A DNA stretch of 64,000 bases from Vicia villosa (taxonomy: Eukaryota; Streptophyta; Magnoliopsida; Fabales; Fabaceae): positions 1,698,390 through 1,762,389 of the forward strand of contig NW_026705004.1 of the NCBI RefSeq assembly GCF_029867415.1. Reading direction: 5' to 3'. Within the stretch, counting starts at the first letter, position 1; the number at the start of each line of letters is the position of its first letter. Position numbers and translations under genes: made by a program. Positions 12,794 through 23,763 of the stretch are shown here, in pieces. Below the pieces are notes generated by a model, which had not been told where the DNA came from, ran no database searches, and saw nothing but the letters and a program-made list of their open reading frames with translations.

Positions 12794-13750
12794 ATGGCTC
12801 CGGATAGAGATGCTCCACCTGAAAACTCACAAGAAAACTCACAAGAAAGAGATGCTCAAGAAAGAGATGCTCCGGGTACAAATGCTCCACCTGATACTGA
12901 AGCAAAAGAAGTTGCACGAGGCATCACCATTAGACAGCGCTTAGTCGATAGCTTCATGTCATCCGGCAATACAGAAAGTCTGATTCTTTGGGCGTATAAT
13001 ACCCGACCAGTAGGGTTAGTTTCTCATTCTTGGTTCATTTAATCTTTGTTTCTTTTGCGTAGCAAAATTTTTATATAACCTATTGTTTTAATTTATAGAG
13101 CACACTGGTTGTTGCTTGCTATCAACCCGTTAAGAGAAGTTGTATATTTTCTGAATTCGGTAGATGGTGAGTGGAGCAATTATCCGGCTATGAAGGAAAT
13201 TATTGATTTGTAAGTGGGATCGTTCTAAATATTCTTGTATATTTATATATTTAATTATTTGTGAGATTGATCTAAATATATGCTTTTATATTTTTGTTAG
13301 ATCAATACAAGTGTTCCGAAGTCAACGAGACGCACAGGTATCCCGGACTAAATCAAACAACATTACTTGGATCAAAGTGCAGGTACATTATTTTTCAGAA
13401 TTTTGCTTATAATATTTATGCTACTTGATAAAACAAGACAACTATAATTTCTTATTTGTTTTTCTATGTAGTGTCCGATACAGCGGAACAGTTCAGACTG
13501 CGGATACTTTGTTTTGAGGTTTATGAAAGAAATCCTTCAAATGAATCAATTAGAGATTCCAATCACGGTATGGATTTATAACTTAATTAGATAACTTCTT
13601 ATAATTTATTACATTTAACTAAATCATTCATATTATGTTTTTATTTTGTAGTACTTTGACGAATTCCGTGCTGCTTCTTACACGAAACTTAAGTTGGAAG
13701 AAATCAAAGAGGAATTGTGTCAATTTTATATTCATCAGCTATTCATGTAG
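12794..13750 (+). CDS. Ulp1-like (peptidase C48) protease gene carried by the CACTA element, five exons
   Basis: The first exon starts at ATGGCTCCGG (12794) and encodes a polar E/Q/D/P-rich stretch. Four introns with GT...AG ends keep the frame: 13015-13098, 13210-13300, 13383-13471 and 13568-13651. The joined product reads AHWLLLAINP (catalytic His), VVYFLNSVDG (normally Asp/Asn), CPIQRNSSDCGYFVL (catalytic Cys) and ends at TAG 13748-13750. This is the catalytic C-terminal part of Ulp1/SENP-type cysteine proteases, which remove SUMO-type tags; many plant DNA transposons carry such genes. The length, about 205 residues, covers only part of the usual domain, so upstream exons may exist. Splice sites are inferred from sequence only. 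Confidence 0.75.
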
Positions 13751-13964
13751 TAGGATTTGTTTCGATTTGAAGAGAATATTATAGTACTCTAGAATATATG
13801 GTTACTAACTTTGTTCATATTGTTGCCAATTAATATTTGAAGTATAATATTGTCGATGTTAGAGATTTAGTTTGATTGACATAATGATGTATATATATAA
13901 TTTTGGATATTATAATGGTATTATATTAGTATATATATAGTCCTACCTATGGTTGAAAATATAT

Positions 13965-14038
13965 TGTCGAAAATATATTACAGGTCGAAAATATTACAGG
14001 TTGAAAATATATTACAGGTCGAAAATATTACAGGTCGA
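13965..14038. repeat. Short tandem repeat (about 17-26 bp units)
   Basis: Repeats of GTCGAAAATAT and ATTACAG words alternate in about four copies just before the CACTA subterminal region. Confidence 0.7.
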
Positions 14039-14084
14039 TCTGGGAGGCTGAAATTATAGGATGCACTTTAAAATATCTCATTTA

Positions 14085-14512
14085 GCAACGACAGCGCTTT
14101 TAAAAAGCGCTCTTAAAGGTCCACATACGAAAGCGCTTTGTTACAAAAAGCGCTGCCAAAGATTAAAAAAAAAAAAGAAAAAAAACGCAACCTACCAAAG
14201 CGCTTTTGGAAAAGCGCTCTAGTAGGGGGGGCTACCAGAGCGCTTTTTCCAGCAAAAGCGCTCTTATAGGGGGTCTACCAGAGCGCTTTTTCCAGAAAAA
14301 GCGCTCTTATAGGGGGGTCTACCAGAGCGCTTTCTGTAAAAAGCGCTCTTATAGGGGGGTCTACCAGAGCGCTTTTTCTGGAAAAAGAGCTCTTATAGGG
14401 GGGGTCTACCATAGCGCTTTTAAAAGCGCTTTCGTAGCCTACGCCAGCGCTGGCTTTGGCAGCGCTTTAAAGCGCTGTTAAAGGCCAAAAAAAGCGCTTT
14501 TAAAGCCCACGC
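14085..14512. repeat. CACTA 3' subterminal repeats with AGCGCT palindromes
   Basis: About twenty copies of AAAGCGCT/AGCGCTTT occur in both orientations. Between about 14195 and 14420 they form a 45-50 bp tandem array containing GGGGTCTACCAGAGCGCTTT. Such subterminal motifs are the expected binding sites of CACTA-encoded DNA-binding proteins. The open frame at 14206-14481 is a by-product of this repeat and not a gene. Confidence 0.8.
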
Positions 14513-14523
14513 GTGTTGTAGTG
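14513..14523 (-). repeat. 3' terminal inverted repeat end of the CACTA element
   Basis: The sequence GTTGTAGTG ends the element; its complement is the diagnostic CACTACAA-type start. The partner end is not in the window. Confidence 0.75.
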
Positions 14524-14728
14524 AATATTAAGGCATTTAAAATATCATATAAGTATATAAGTCATGTACTAACAAAATTAGTAATACTTTAACGAGGTAA
14601 ACTTTTACGAGTTTATTAGTGAATTATATTTAGGTAAAAACAAATTGACGTTAAAACATGAGTTTGACAACCTTGCTCGTATCACAATAAAATGAATTAA
14701 CAATTTAAATATTAGATGACTAACTAAG
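14524..14728. other. AT-rich spacer between CACTA and the next LTR
   Basis: No ORF, repeat or RNA gene can be seen. It could be the sequence into which the CACTA element jumped. Confidence 0.5.
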
Positions 14729-15095
14729 TGATGTAGGAAGGCTAGTTGCGCGTATTAAAGAAGAAATCATGCTTCGGAAAATATTTTAATATTTAAGCAA
14801 TTTTTAGTTTTAATATTTAAGCAATTTTTTTTATTATCTAAGCAATTTTTAGTTTTTTTGTTGTTGATTAAAATCACGTTAGCGTCTATTAAAGCCCATC
14901 AGGGTTTCTTAGTTTTCTGGATTTAAAGATTTTTGGTGTAACCATAAGGATTATATTTCATTATAATAAAATTTAGTGTTTTCCTTTCTCTTTCTAGTGG
15001 ATTCCAGAGCTTATCTGACAGGTTTTACCCTTGCAGTCCTGTGTTTTTATTTTAGGTTTAGCGCTTGCTAATCCTTAGGGTTTACGACTCCATCA
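14729..15095 (+). repeat. 5' LTR of the small Ty3 element (367 bp)
   Basis: It starts TGATGTAGGA and ends CTCCATCA, with a methionine-tRNA-like primer site at 15098. It carries a threefold repeat of TTTAAGCAATTTTT at 14794-14850. Confidence 0.65.
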
Positions 15096-15155
15096 GTTGG
15101 CAACAGAGTAGGTTTTCTCCTGTTTTTTTCGTAGCTTGACAACCATGGTGATCAA

Positions 15156-15666
15156 ATGGTGACTAGAGCAGATCTGGAGGGAATTACAATGAATTTCACC
15201 GTGGCTCTAACTGCTTTGACTCAACAGATGGCGACTTTAGAAAATCAGATAAACAACACCAATAAAATGGAAATCGATAAAGAGACAGAAGTCACGGACC
15301 AATTAGGGTTCCACGAGGGTGGAAACAACCATGTTAAAGATTCAAATTCTGAAGAAGAAAAACCCTACATGGAAGAGGTTGATCGTGGGAATCGAAAGAA
15401 CAACCGTGACTATCGAGTTGAAGCACATATTCCATTGTTCCATTGAACGATGGGAGTGAAGGATTTTCTTGATTGGAAGATCGGTGTCGACGGGTTCTTC
15501 GATGTTATGGGAGTTCCAAAGAACAAGCAAGTTAAAATGGTGGTGATCAGGCTTAAAAGTATTGTTATTGTCTGGTGGAATAAACTTATTGTTCAAAGGC
15601 AAAGGAAAAGGAAGGGGCCAGTCAAAACTTGGCAAAAAATGAAATAATTGATGTTAGAGTGGTTTT
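15156..15666 (+). pseudogene. Ty3 gag fragment with two in-frame stops
   Basis: One reading frame runs from ATG 15156 through TGA 15444-15446 and TAA 15645-15647 to the insertion point of element B. Readable blocks are DYRVEAHIPLFH, MGVKDFLDWKIGVDGFF, VWWNKLIVQRQR and KTWQKMK, the usual retrotransposon gag fold (PF03732 type: WW-L between hydrophobic helices). The TGA replaces the Gly normally seen after LFH, and the TAA replaces a Gln before LML. The remaining gag and all of pol should lie right of the window. Confidence 0.75.
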
Positions 15667-16813
15667 TGAAGGATAGAAAAACACTTAGAAAGGGGGAGGT
15701 TTGAATAAGTGTAGCTTTAAAACTTGTAAGATAAAAACAATCTGCACAATGATTTTTATCCTGGTTCGTTGTTAACTAAACTACTCCAGTCCACCCCCTT
15801 GGAGTGATTTACCTCACCTTAGGATTTAATCCACTAATCACACGAGATTACAATGGTTTTCCACTTAGACAACTTCTAAGTCTTCTAGAGTATACTGATC
15901 ACAACCCGATCACTCTAGGAACAATCTGCTTAGATACCCTCTAAGACTTTCTAGAGTATACTGATCAACAACTTGATCACTCTAGTTCTTACAACTTAAT
16001 GTAAACAAATTCTAAGAGTTACAATGCTTCTAATAAAGCTATTATCACAACTGTGATTTTCTCTTAAGTTTAAGCTTAATCTCACTAATATATTACAACA
16101 GCAATGTAGTGAGTTTGATGAAGTTTGAGAGCTTTTGATTTGAACAGCTTTTCAGCGTTTTTGCATAAAGTCTTGTGTTCAGGATTCGTAATTCATAACC
16201 TTGCTTCTCATCAGAACTTTAATATATAGGCGTTTAAGAAGATGACCGTTGGGAGCATTTAATGCTTTGCGTAATCCGTACAACATTGCATTTAATGTTT
16301 CACTCTTTTGTCAACTACCTCGAGCCTTGCTTTCGCTGTGTCTACTGACGTTGCCTTTAATAGCTTTCAACGTTCCTTTTGTCAGTCAACGTAGCCTGCC
16401 AGCTAGTACTTGCTTCTGATCTGATGTTTGTGTAAACAACGTTTGAATATCATCAGAGTCAAACAGCTTGGTGCAGAGCATCTTCTTGTCTTCTGACCTT
16501 GAAGTGCTTCTTAGCGTGATACCATGAGAACTTCAGTGCTTCTGCTTCTGATCTCATGTTCTTCTGATGCTTCCATAGACCATGTTCTGATTCTGCTTGA
16601 CCATCTTCTGATGTCTTGCCAGACCATGTTCTGATGTTGCATGCTGAACCTTCTGAGTCAGTGCTTCTTGCGCTGATTTTGTGCAAACTCTTTATATAAT
16701 TCCTGAAATGGAAATTGCGTAGTATTAGAGTACCACATTATCTCATACAAAATTCATATACATTGTTATCATCAAAACTAAGAATATTGATCAGAACAAA
16801 TCTTGTTCTAACA
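15667..16813 (-). repeat. 3' LTR of element B (1147 bp)
   Basis: Minus-strand ends are TGTTAGAACAAG (16813) and TATCCTTCA (15667). It aligns along its length with the two LTRs of element A but is clearly more diverged and about 60 bp shorter, so A and B belong to the same family but are separate insertions. Confidence 0.9.
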
Positions 16814-16995
16814 ATCTCCCCCTTTTTGATGATGACAAAAACATATATAAATGATATGAATTTGCGACCAGAATATCAGACGGCTAAAGACAATTACACA
16901 TCTATAGCATAAGCATATAAACATAGTGTGTGAATATGTCTCCCCCTGAGATTAACAATCTCCCCCTAAGATAAATAATCTCCCCCTGGAATAAA
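16814..16995 (-). other. Polypurine tract of B plus three PPT-like repeats
   Basis: Directly beside the LTR, the minus strand reads CATCAAAAAGGGGGAGATTG, a classic SIRE-lineage plus-strand primer. Further TTAGGGGGAGA- or TCAGGGGGAGA-type tracts lie at about 16939, 16963 and 16978, and another (AAAAAGGGGGAG) at about 17685. Element A has the same set at matching positions. Confidence 0.8.
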
Positions 16996-18007
16996 TACTG
17001 GAAGAAATTTATAAATAAAGGACTTCCCTGAGTATTTTCCATTTCAGTTGAGACGATCACATATGCTTAGATCTTCAGAACATTCATAGCTTCTGCTTCT
17101 TGCTTCCATAGGACAGCTCCAGAGCTTGAATTTCTTCTTGAATCATTGCATGCTAGATTGTATCATAACATTGTTGAATGTACCAGAGCATCATCAGATC
17201 ATCTCTACATCCTGAAATGTTACAAAACAAACTAAACGACAAAAGTCAGAGCATGAATGAATCAGAACATAATATACGTATCAGAACATATAATATGTAT
17301 CAAAGCAAAAACAATAATGTTTCAGAGCATATTTAGAACTAAAACATGCATCAGAACATATAAGGAATAAGAATGTGTTAGAGCATATTCTATCATCAGA
17401 ATATCATAACATTCTTCCTTCTTGCTTCTGATCTTGAAGCTTTACAGCACTCAGCTTGCTTCAATTTTCATGAGCTTGTTTCCATACAGAATTGTTTTTC
17501 CTTCCATGAGCTTGATTCTATACAGAATTGCTTTTCCCCATGTCTTTGCTTCTCATGTTGAGCTTTTAAGAATATCTTCACTTCCTGCAAAACACTCAAA
17601 GACATAGAACATGCACATTCTGTTAGAAATGTGGAGTCTTTCTCTCAGCAACTGATAATATAAATCATATCATTTATCACATTTTCTCCCCCTTTTTGTC
17701 ATAACATCAAAAACACAAAAGATTCAGATGAAAAACAAAACAAAATGAGAGAAAAGAAGATAATTTTCATTGATAACAAAAGAGAGAATTATCAGAAAGT
17801 ACAAGGAAGATGCATAGAAGACATATGCAAGAAACAAAGAAACAACTAAGACACAAAGGACTAAGACGACCCTAGCTTAGACATAATCTTGGCCAGCATG
17901 TCATGAATCCCAGCATTGCTCTCAGTCTGCCTCTCCATGAAAGCGCGGAACTCAGCATTGGTGTCTTCTTGCTTGTCCATACGAGAAGCTAGCTCAGCTT
18001 GGTTCTT
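16996..18007 (-). other. Element B 3' untranslated region
   Basis: No ORF with family resemblance is seen. The sequence is rich in TTCTGA/TCAGAA words and holds one or two copies of the CAGCTT-GAACTTGAATTTC unit that is expanded in element A. An extra polypurine tract lies at about 17685-17700. Confidence 0.6.
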
Positions 18008-20893
18008 CTAAATAACCTCTAGAGTCTTCGCCAGAAGAGAGGGTTCACCAGAAGAAGCTTCACAACTTCTGTTTAGAGGGACAGCATTCTCAACAGCAGC
18101 TTCCATTGTGAGATCATCATCTTGTTTTTCCTCAACAGGAATAGACTCAGCAGGATGATCTTCAGCATCAGCTTCTTCCATATGAGCATCTTCTTCATAC
18201 TCAGGAGCAGGAAGATCAGAATCTCCATTTTCAAGAGCTTGAAGAATGGCAGCGAGATTCCTTGGAGCAGAAGGACCTTCAACTTCTGGCGGGTCAACAA
18301 CTTCTGGAATGACCAAGTTGGGGTCTTCCTCAGAAGGATTTTCCCTCAGAAAGTCAAACAGTGACTTGAAGTCTCCAGTCAGAACTGGATACTTAGGTCT
18401 CCAGACCACAATATCCCTGCAAGGATTGTCCAGCTCATCAGAAACTTGTGCTTCTGCAAGTTCATCAATGAATTCCTTCTCTTCAAAAATATATCTCCCT
18501 CCAAGACGACTGAACCAGAAGTCTTCATAGGGTCTCAGAATTCCACAAGGTCGGGGAGCAAGTTCTACACAAATTTCCTAAAGTTCTTGAAAATAAGCAT
18601 CTGCTTTTCTTCAGAAGATTCTCCAGAATTTTCGCATAGCAACATCATTTAATCTAGCATGTTCAACTATTCTGAGAGTATCAAAGACTCTTCTGATATT
18701 CCTCTTTACCATTTCATAGATTACACCAATAGGGTATGCTTGGCGGGATTTTATTTTGGTTATGGGAGAATCTGGGTTTGGGACAGAATAGGGTTGAGGC
18801 TCTCTACCCAAACGGAAGGATGATTCTGCTTCATTCTCAGAATCTTACACTACCATCTCAGCTTCAGGACGAGGCTTGGGTGTGTAGTTGCAGTCACGGA
18901 GCAATTGCTCATGTGATGCAGAATCTGGAATATCTGATACAGAAGGATTATTTTGAGAGGTGGAAGGAATGGGTTCATAGTTTCCATGAGGTGGGGGTTG
19001 AGAAGTGGATATATTTGTGTGAGGTGGAAAGAGTGTTTGAAGGGGTTAGATGTCAAGAACAGGGGTTTCAATGGCCTGGTCAGAAGCAAGGTTGGTTGTG
19101 ATGGGTGGAGATGAAGGAATGAGAACATTTGTGATGGGTGAGTGAGGAGGAGTAAGAATTTTGGTTACAGGAGAAGAAGGAGGTGTGAGAACATGGATAT
19201 TTATGGGTGATTCTGATGGGCCTTTTTCTGGTTGATTTACTGGTTCAGGGGTTTGAGCAACATTTATTGGTGTAACTTCTGAACGTAAAGCAGGAACATA
19301 ATCAGGTTCAGAGAGATGTATACCTTTGGAAACCTTCTGAATAGCTTCAAACACAGCCTCCAGTTTCCTCTGCTTCTTACTCTTCTACTCTTCCACAATC
19401 TTTGCTTTCCCTAGAGAAGTTTCTCTTCTTCTGGTAGATTCCAGTTTCTCCTTCTCATTATCAACAGCCTTCTGACCTTTAACTACTTGAGTTGTTGGTT
19501 CTTGAATAATTCTTTCTGGCTGATTCACAGCTTCTTGAGCTTCTTCTTCTTCATCCGAATCATTAATGATTAATTTTCTTTTTCTTGTCTCCTTCTTTTC
19601 AACAGCCTTTTCACTTTCCACATTCTTATTTTTCATTTTTCTCTTCTTCTTCTTCTCAACAGTCTCTTTTTCTCTATCTTTATTTTCAACAACAACTTCC
19701 TGAACTCCTTCAGCAACAACTTCTACTTGAGCAGCTTTCTCAACAGCATCAGTAGCAGCAGCTACACTTTGGACTACCTTTTCCTGGTTAACAGAAGGAT
19801 GATCAAATTTTCGCTTTGTCCTTCTTTCCTTCTTGACAATAGCTTCAGGTGCAGCTTCTGAAACATCTTCTGAAGCAGCAGGCCTGGAAGTGGAAACTTT
19901 CTTGCGACCACCCTTAGCAGGAGCAACTTTGCCTTCTTCTTCCTTGAGTGAGTTCAGATATATAGTTCTGACTCCTGGAAGCTCACTTCTGAAGAAGGAC
20001 TCAAAGTCAGCAAGAACAGGATCTCTTCTGCTTCTTGCTCCAGGAAGAGGTTGAGAGGTTTGTACAACAACATCAATAACACTCATCTTTCTCAAGGTGA
20101 GAGCATTCAAGCAACTTCCAGTATCAACAACAAGATCTTTGATGATCCCTTGAGCTTCCAGGTCCTCAACAATCTTGGAATGAACCAGAAGATTTGTAAT
20201 AATTCTTCCAAAAGGAATAATAGTACACTTCTTTTTTCTGAAAGCATTTCTGGAATCCCTCACAGCATTCCTCATGTGATTGAAGATTATGTAGATAACA
20301 TCAACCTTCTTCTGAGTGGCAATGCAATACAGAATGTATTTCTGCTCATTGTTGACAAAATCTGCAGAATGGGTTGCTTTCCTGTGATAGAAACACCCCA
20401 GAAGAATCTTGGTCCAGATTTTGTAGAGATCCTTCATGCCCTTGTCACGATCGGTTTTCTTCACGTCTTTATAGAGAGTAGCCAATACCTCATCCCAATC
20501 AGCCCTTTGATCAATTTCATAAGCACCCTCAGGGTTTCTTAGATCAAACATCATTCTCAGGATGTTTTCAGTAACAACCACAAAATTCCCATGGACAAAG
20601 GACAGAATAGATTTAGGAGCAACAACAGCATGCACCCAAAATTCCTTTATAAGATCTGGTTAAACCGGTCCACAGAACTCAGCAAATAATGAAGTCCATC
20701 CTTGAAATATGATATCTTATTTAAGATGATACTCATGTTCTTCAAGACTGTCAAAGTCTACCATAAGTTCACAGATAACTTCCAACTCCTTTTTGGGAAT
20801 AGAGCAAGAGATAACCGGAACGATTTGCTGATCTTCTTCTTGAAGATGGAGAGGAGCAGATGAACTAGCGTTGAGAGATGATGAGGCAGCCAT
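18008..20893 (-). pseudogene. Env-position ORF of element B, broken
   Basis: The reading starts at ATG 20893 (MAASSSLNAS) and is interrupted by stops near 20717 and 20658. It is long and open at 20635-19385 and continues in pieces to 18008. The N-terminal half (EFWVHAVVAP-like, RNPEGAYEIDQRADWDEV, IPFGRIITNLL) is distantly like the ORF of element A. The middle is strongly basic (KKKKRKMKNK, KKETRKRK), unlike the Pro/Ser-rich middle of A. The tail (VIPEVVDPPEVEGPSAPRNL) is nearly the same as in A. The N-terminal fold resembles the family annotated as 'putative plant transposon protein' (PF20167), which is my recollection and not a search result. Several stops and frame changes make it non-functional. 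Confidence 0.7.
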
Positions 20894-21317
20894 TGAAACA
20901 GTACTGAGATTGCAAGAAATATTTCTAGGTTTGCGCTTAGGGTTAGAGAAAAGGCCAAAGAAGTTACAAAAGTGCATGCACAAGGAGAGAGAGAATGAGA
21001 GCGAAAAAGATAAACGTTATGATTTGAAATGTATTTATAGAGGCGGATTTGAAAAAGAATGCAATAAAATTATGAGAATGAATAGTTACAGAATCAAATG
21101 AAATGAACTGCATTAATTGATGAGTGACGTTAGGTGAGAGAACATGGTAATTGAAATGATTTAACACAGTTACCAAGGGCGGCGTCCCATCAAATTCACT
21201 CACGCTTTTACCATCCGTGCAAACACGTGTTCGCCATCAGAAACACTTGATGACAACTGTGTTGCATTGCATTTGCTTCTGATGATGAATAGAGCTTTTC
21301 ATCTTCTGATTCTGGTC
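20894..21317 (-). other. Element B leader of the env-position ORF
   Basis: This stretch aligns with 26224-26500 of element A (shared words GATTTAA-ACAGTTACC and GGCGGCGTC/GGTCGGCGTC). Both elements therefore share the same junction where RT and RNase H are missing. It may hold a promoter or splice acceptor for the downstream ORF, but I see no decisive motif. Confidence 0.55.
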
Positions 21318-21322
21318 ATTGA
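21318..21322. repeat. Target-site duplication of element A, left copy
   Basis: ATTGA precedes the LTR of element A here and follows the other LTR at 30156-30160. Removing A and one copy restores an uninterrupted element B sequence. Confidence 0.9.
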
Positions 21323-22529
21323 TGAAGGATAGAAAAACACTTAGAAAGGGGGGGTTTGAATAAGTGTAGCTTTAAAAACTTGACAGATAAAAATAAATTG
21401 CACAGTTATTTTTATCCTGGTTCGTTGTTAACTAAACTACTCCAGTCCACCCCCGCAGAGATGATTTACCTCAACTGAGGATTTAATCCACTAATCGCAC
21501 GGATTACAATGGTTTTCCACTTAGTCAGCAACTAAGTCTTCCAGAGTCTTCTGATCACACACTGATCACTCCAGGAACAACTGCTTAGATACCCTCTAAG
21601 ACTTTCTAGAGTATTCTGATCCACACGATCACTCTAGTTACAACCTGCTTAGATAACCTCTAAGACTTCCTAGAGTATTCTGATCCACACGATCACTCTA
21701 GTTCCTTACAACTTAATGTAATCAATTCTAAGAGTATTACAATTGCTTCTTAAAAGCTATAATCACAAACTGTGATATTTCTCTTAACGTTTAAGCTTAA
21801 TCTCACTAATATATTACAACAGCAATGTAGTGAGCCTTGATGAAGATGAAGATTCTGAGCTTTGTGTAGAACAGAGTTTCAGCAAGTTAATGTAAGTTGT
21901 TTTTATTCAAAATCGTTAACCTTGCTTCTCATCAGAACTTCATATTTATAGGAGTTGGAGAAGATGACCGTTGAGTGCATTTAATGCTTTGCGTGTTCCG
22001 TACAACATCGCATTTAATGTTATACGCTTTTGTCAACTACCTCGAGCCTTGTTCACGCTGTGTCTACTGACGTTGCCTATAATAGCTTTTAACGTTCCTT
22101 TTGTCAGTCAGCGTAGCTTGCCACTTGTACTTCCTTCTGATCTGATGTTTGTGAATACAACGTTTGAATATCATCAGAGTCAAACAGTTTGGTGCAAAGC
22201 ATCTTCTGATCTTCTGACCTTGAAGTGCTTCTGAGCGTGATACCATCAGAACTTCAGTGCTTCTGTTCTCATGTTCTTCTGATGCTTCCATAGACCCATG
22301 TTCTGATTCTGCTTCGACCATCTTCTGATGTCTTGCCAGACCATGTTCTGATGTTGCATGCTGAACCCTTTGAGACAAAGCTTCTGAGCGTTGAATTATG
22401 CATACTCTATATATATTTCCTGAAAAGGAAATTGCATTGGATTAGAGTACCATATTATCTTAAGCAAAATTCATATTATTGTTATCATCAAAACTAAGAT
22501 AATTGATCAGAACAAATCTTGTTCTAACA
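21323..22529 (-). repeat. 3' LTR of element A
   Basis: Minus-strand ends are TGTTAGAACA and ATCCTTCA. It is nearly identical and equal in length to 28949-30155. Examples of differences are C/A at 21418 and the TATAGGAG/TATAGGCG change near 21956. Confidence 0.95.
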
Positions 22530-22695
22530 ATCTCCCCCTTTTTGATGATGACAAAAACATATATAAATGATATGAATTTGCGATCAGAAAGAGCAGACGG
22601 CAAAAGACAAATTACACAGTTATAGCATAAGCATATGAATATGTCTCCCTCTGAGATTAACAATCTCCCCCTGAGATAAATAATCTCCCCCTGAA
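22530..22695 (-). other. Polypurine tract of A and PPT-like repeats
   Basis: The minus strand next to the LTR reads CATCAAAAAGGGGGAGATTG. Additional AGGGGGAGA-type tracts occur at about 22664 and 22682 (a weaker one at 22643) and another near 23580, matching the arrangement in B. Confidence 0.8.
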
Positions 22696-22789
22696 ATAAA
22701 TACTCGAAGAACTTTAATAAAAGACTTCCCTGATTATTTCGGTAGAGACGATCACATAAGCTTCTGTCTTCAGAGAATTCATAGCTTCT

Positions 22790-23110
22790 GACTTCTGCTT
22801 CCATTGGACAGCTTCAGAACTTGAATTTCTTTAGATCCCTAGAACACTTCCAGCTTCTGATTCCTGCTTCCATCTAGGACAGCTTCAGAACTTGAATTTC
22901 TTTGATCTTTAGAACATTCACAGCTTCTGATTTCTGCTTCCATCTAGGACAGCTTCAGAACTTGAATTTCTTTGATCTTCTGAACATTCACAGCTTCTGA
23001 TTTCTGCTTCCATTTAGGACAGCTTCAGAACTTGAGTTTTCTGGATCTTTAGAACATTCACAGCTTCTGATTTCTGCTTCCCTCGGATAGCTTCAGAGCT
23101 TTGAATTTCT
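22790..23110. repeat. Tandem array of about 72-bp units in the element A 3' UTR
   Basis: Four to five copies share CAGCTTCTGATTTCTGCTTC, GACAGCTTCAGAACTTGA and TTTAGAACATTCA. Element B has only one or two copies at the matching place (17090-17130), so the array grew after the two elements separated. Confidence 0.85.
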
Positions 23111-23763
23111 ACCAACATCACTTCATGCTAGATTTGTATCAGAACATTGTTGAATGTACCAGAGCATCATCAGAGCATCTCTACATCCTGAAATGTTACA
23201 GAACTAAAACTAAACGACAAAAGTCAGCATGAACGAGTCAGAACATAAAATGTATATTGGCACACATGATATGTATTAGATCCATATAGGCTAAAATAAT
23301 GTATCAGAGCAAATAGAATTTTGTCAGAGCAAATAGACAAATATGGATCAAATTCTATTATCAGTGCTTCTGATTTCTGAAGCTTGACAGCACTCAGCTT
23401 GCTTCAGTTTCCATGAGCTTATTCTTTTTACAGAATAACACTTCTTATGGTTTTGCTTCTTGTGTTTGCTTTGAAGATTCTCTTCACTTCTTTATACCTG
23501 CAAAACACTTAAACCATATAGAACTTGCAGTTCTTGTTAGTAAGAACAACTGATTAAATCAAATCATTTATCACATATTTCTCCCCCTTTTTGTCATATC
23601 ATCAAAAACAGAAAAGATTCAGAGACAAACAAAACGAAACACACGGAGGAAGAAGATGATTTCATTGAAGTTCAAACAGCAGGTACAGAAGTACATGAAG
23701 ATAAGTAAGATCAGATGCACAAAGACAGATGCAACGAAAAGAAAGAAACAACACAGACTCAAT
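23111..23763 (-). other. Element A 3' untranslated region
   Basis: Non-coding in all frames as far as I can judge. It matches the B sequence at 17140-17880 (ACATCCTGAAATGTTACA and related words) and contains a second strong polypurine tract near 23580. Confidence 0.6.

Larger units (their letters stand above)
8908..14523 (+). mobile_element. CACTA (En/Spm) DNA transposon, 5' end missing
   Basis: The block holds a TNP2-like transposase gene, a downstream spliced Ulp1-like protease gene, subterminal short repeats and a 3' terminus ending GTGTTGTAGTG (complement of the CACTACAA type). No matching 5' CACTA end or subterminal repeats are visible before the transposase. Ogre-1 ends at 8907, so the element's 5' end probably lies beyond Ogre-1, left of the window. 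The bases after the 3' end (AAT, 14524-14526) would be the 3-bp target duplication. Confidence 0.8.
14729..15666 (+). mobile_element. Small Ty3/gypsy element, 5' part (LTR, primer site, broken gag)
   Basis: An LTR with TG...CA ends is followed two bases later by a primer-site-like TTGGCAACAGAGTAGG and then a gag ORF with two nonsense codons. At 15667 it is cut by the 3' LTR of SIRE-type element B. The short LTR and gag type suggest a chromovirus such as Reina or CRM, but pol is absent and the lineage is a guess. Confidence 0.65.
15667..21322 (-). mobile_element. Element B, 3' half: SIRE/Maximus-type Ty1/copia lacking RT
   Basis: Minus-strand element. From right to left it carries a region upstream of an env-position ORF, the broken ORF (18008-20893), several polypurine-like tracts and the 3' LTR. 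It continues at 30156-32032 beyond inserted element A. There is no reverse transcriptase or RNase H between integrase (30297) and the env-position ORF (20893), so B is a deletion derivative. The base run before the LTR (15662-15666, GTTTT) should be repeated at its other end. Confidence 0.85.

Noticed and set aside
14206..14481. Open frame of 91 codons
   Set aside because: It is a by-product of the AGCGCT tandem repeat; the protein is a simple repeat without codon-like features.
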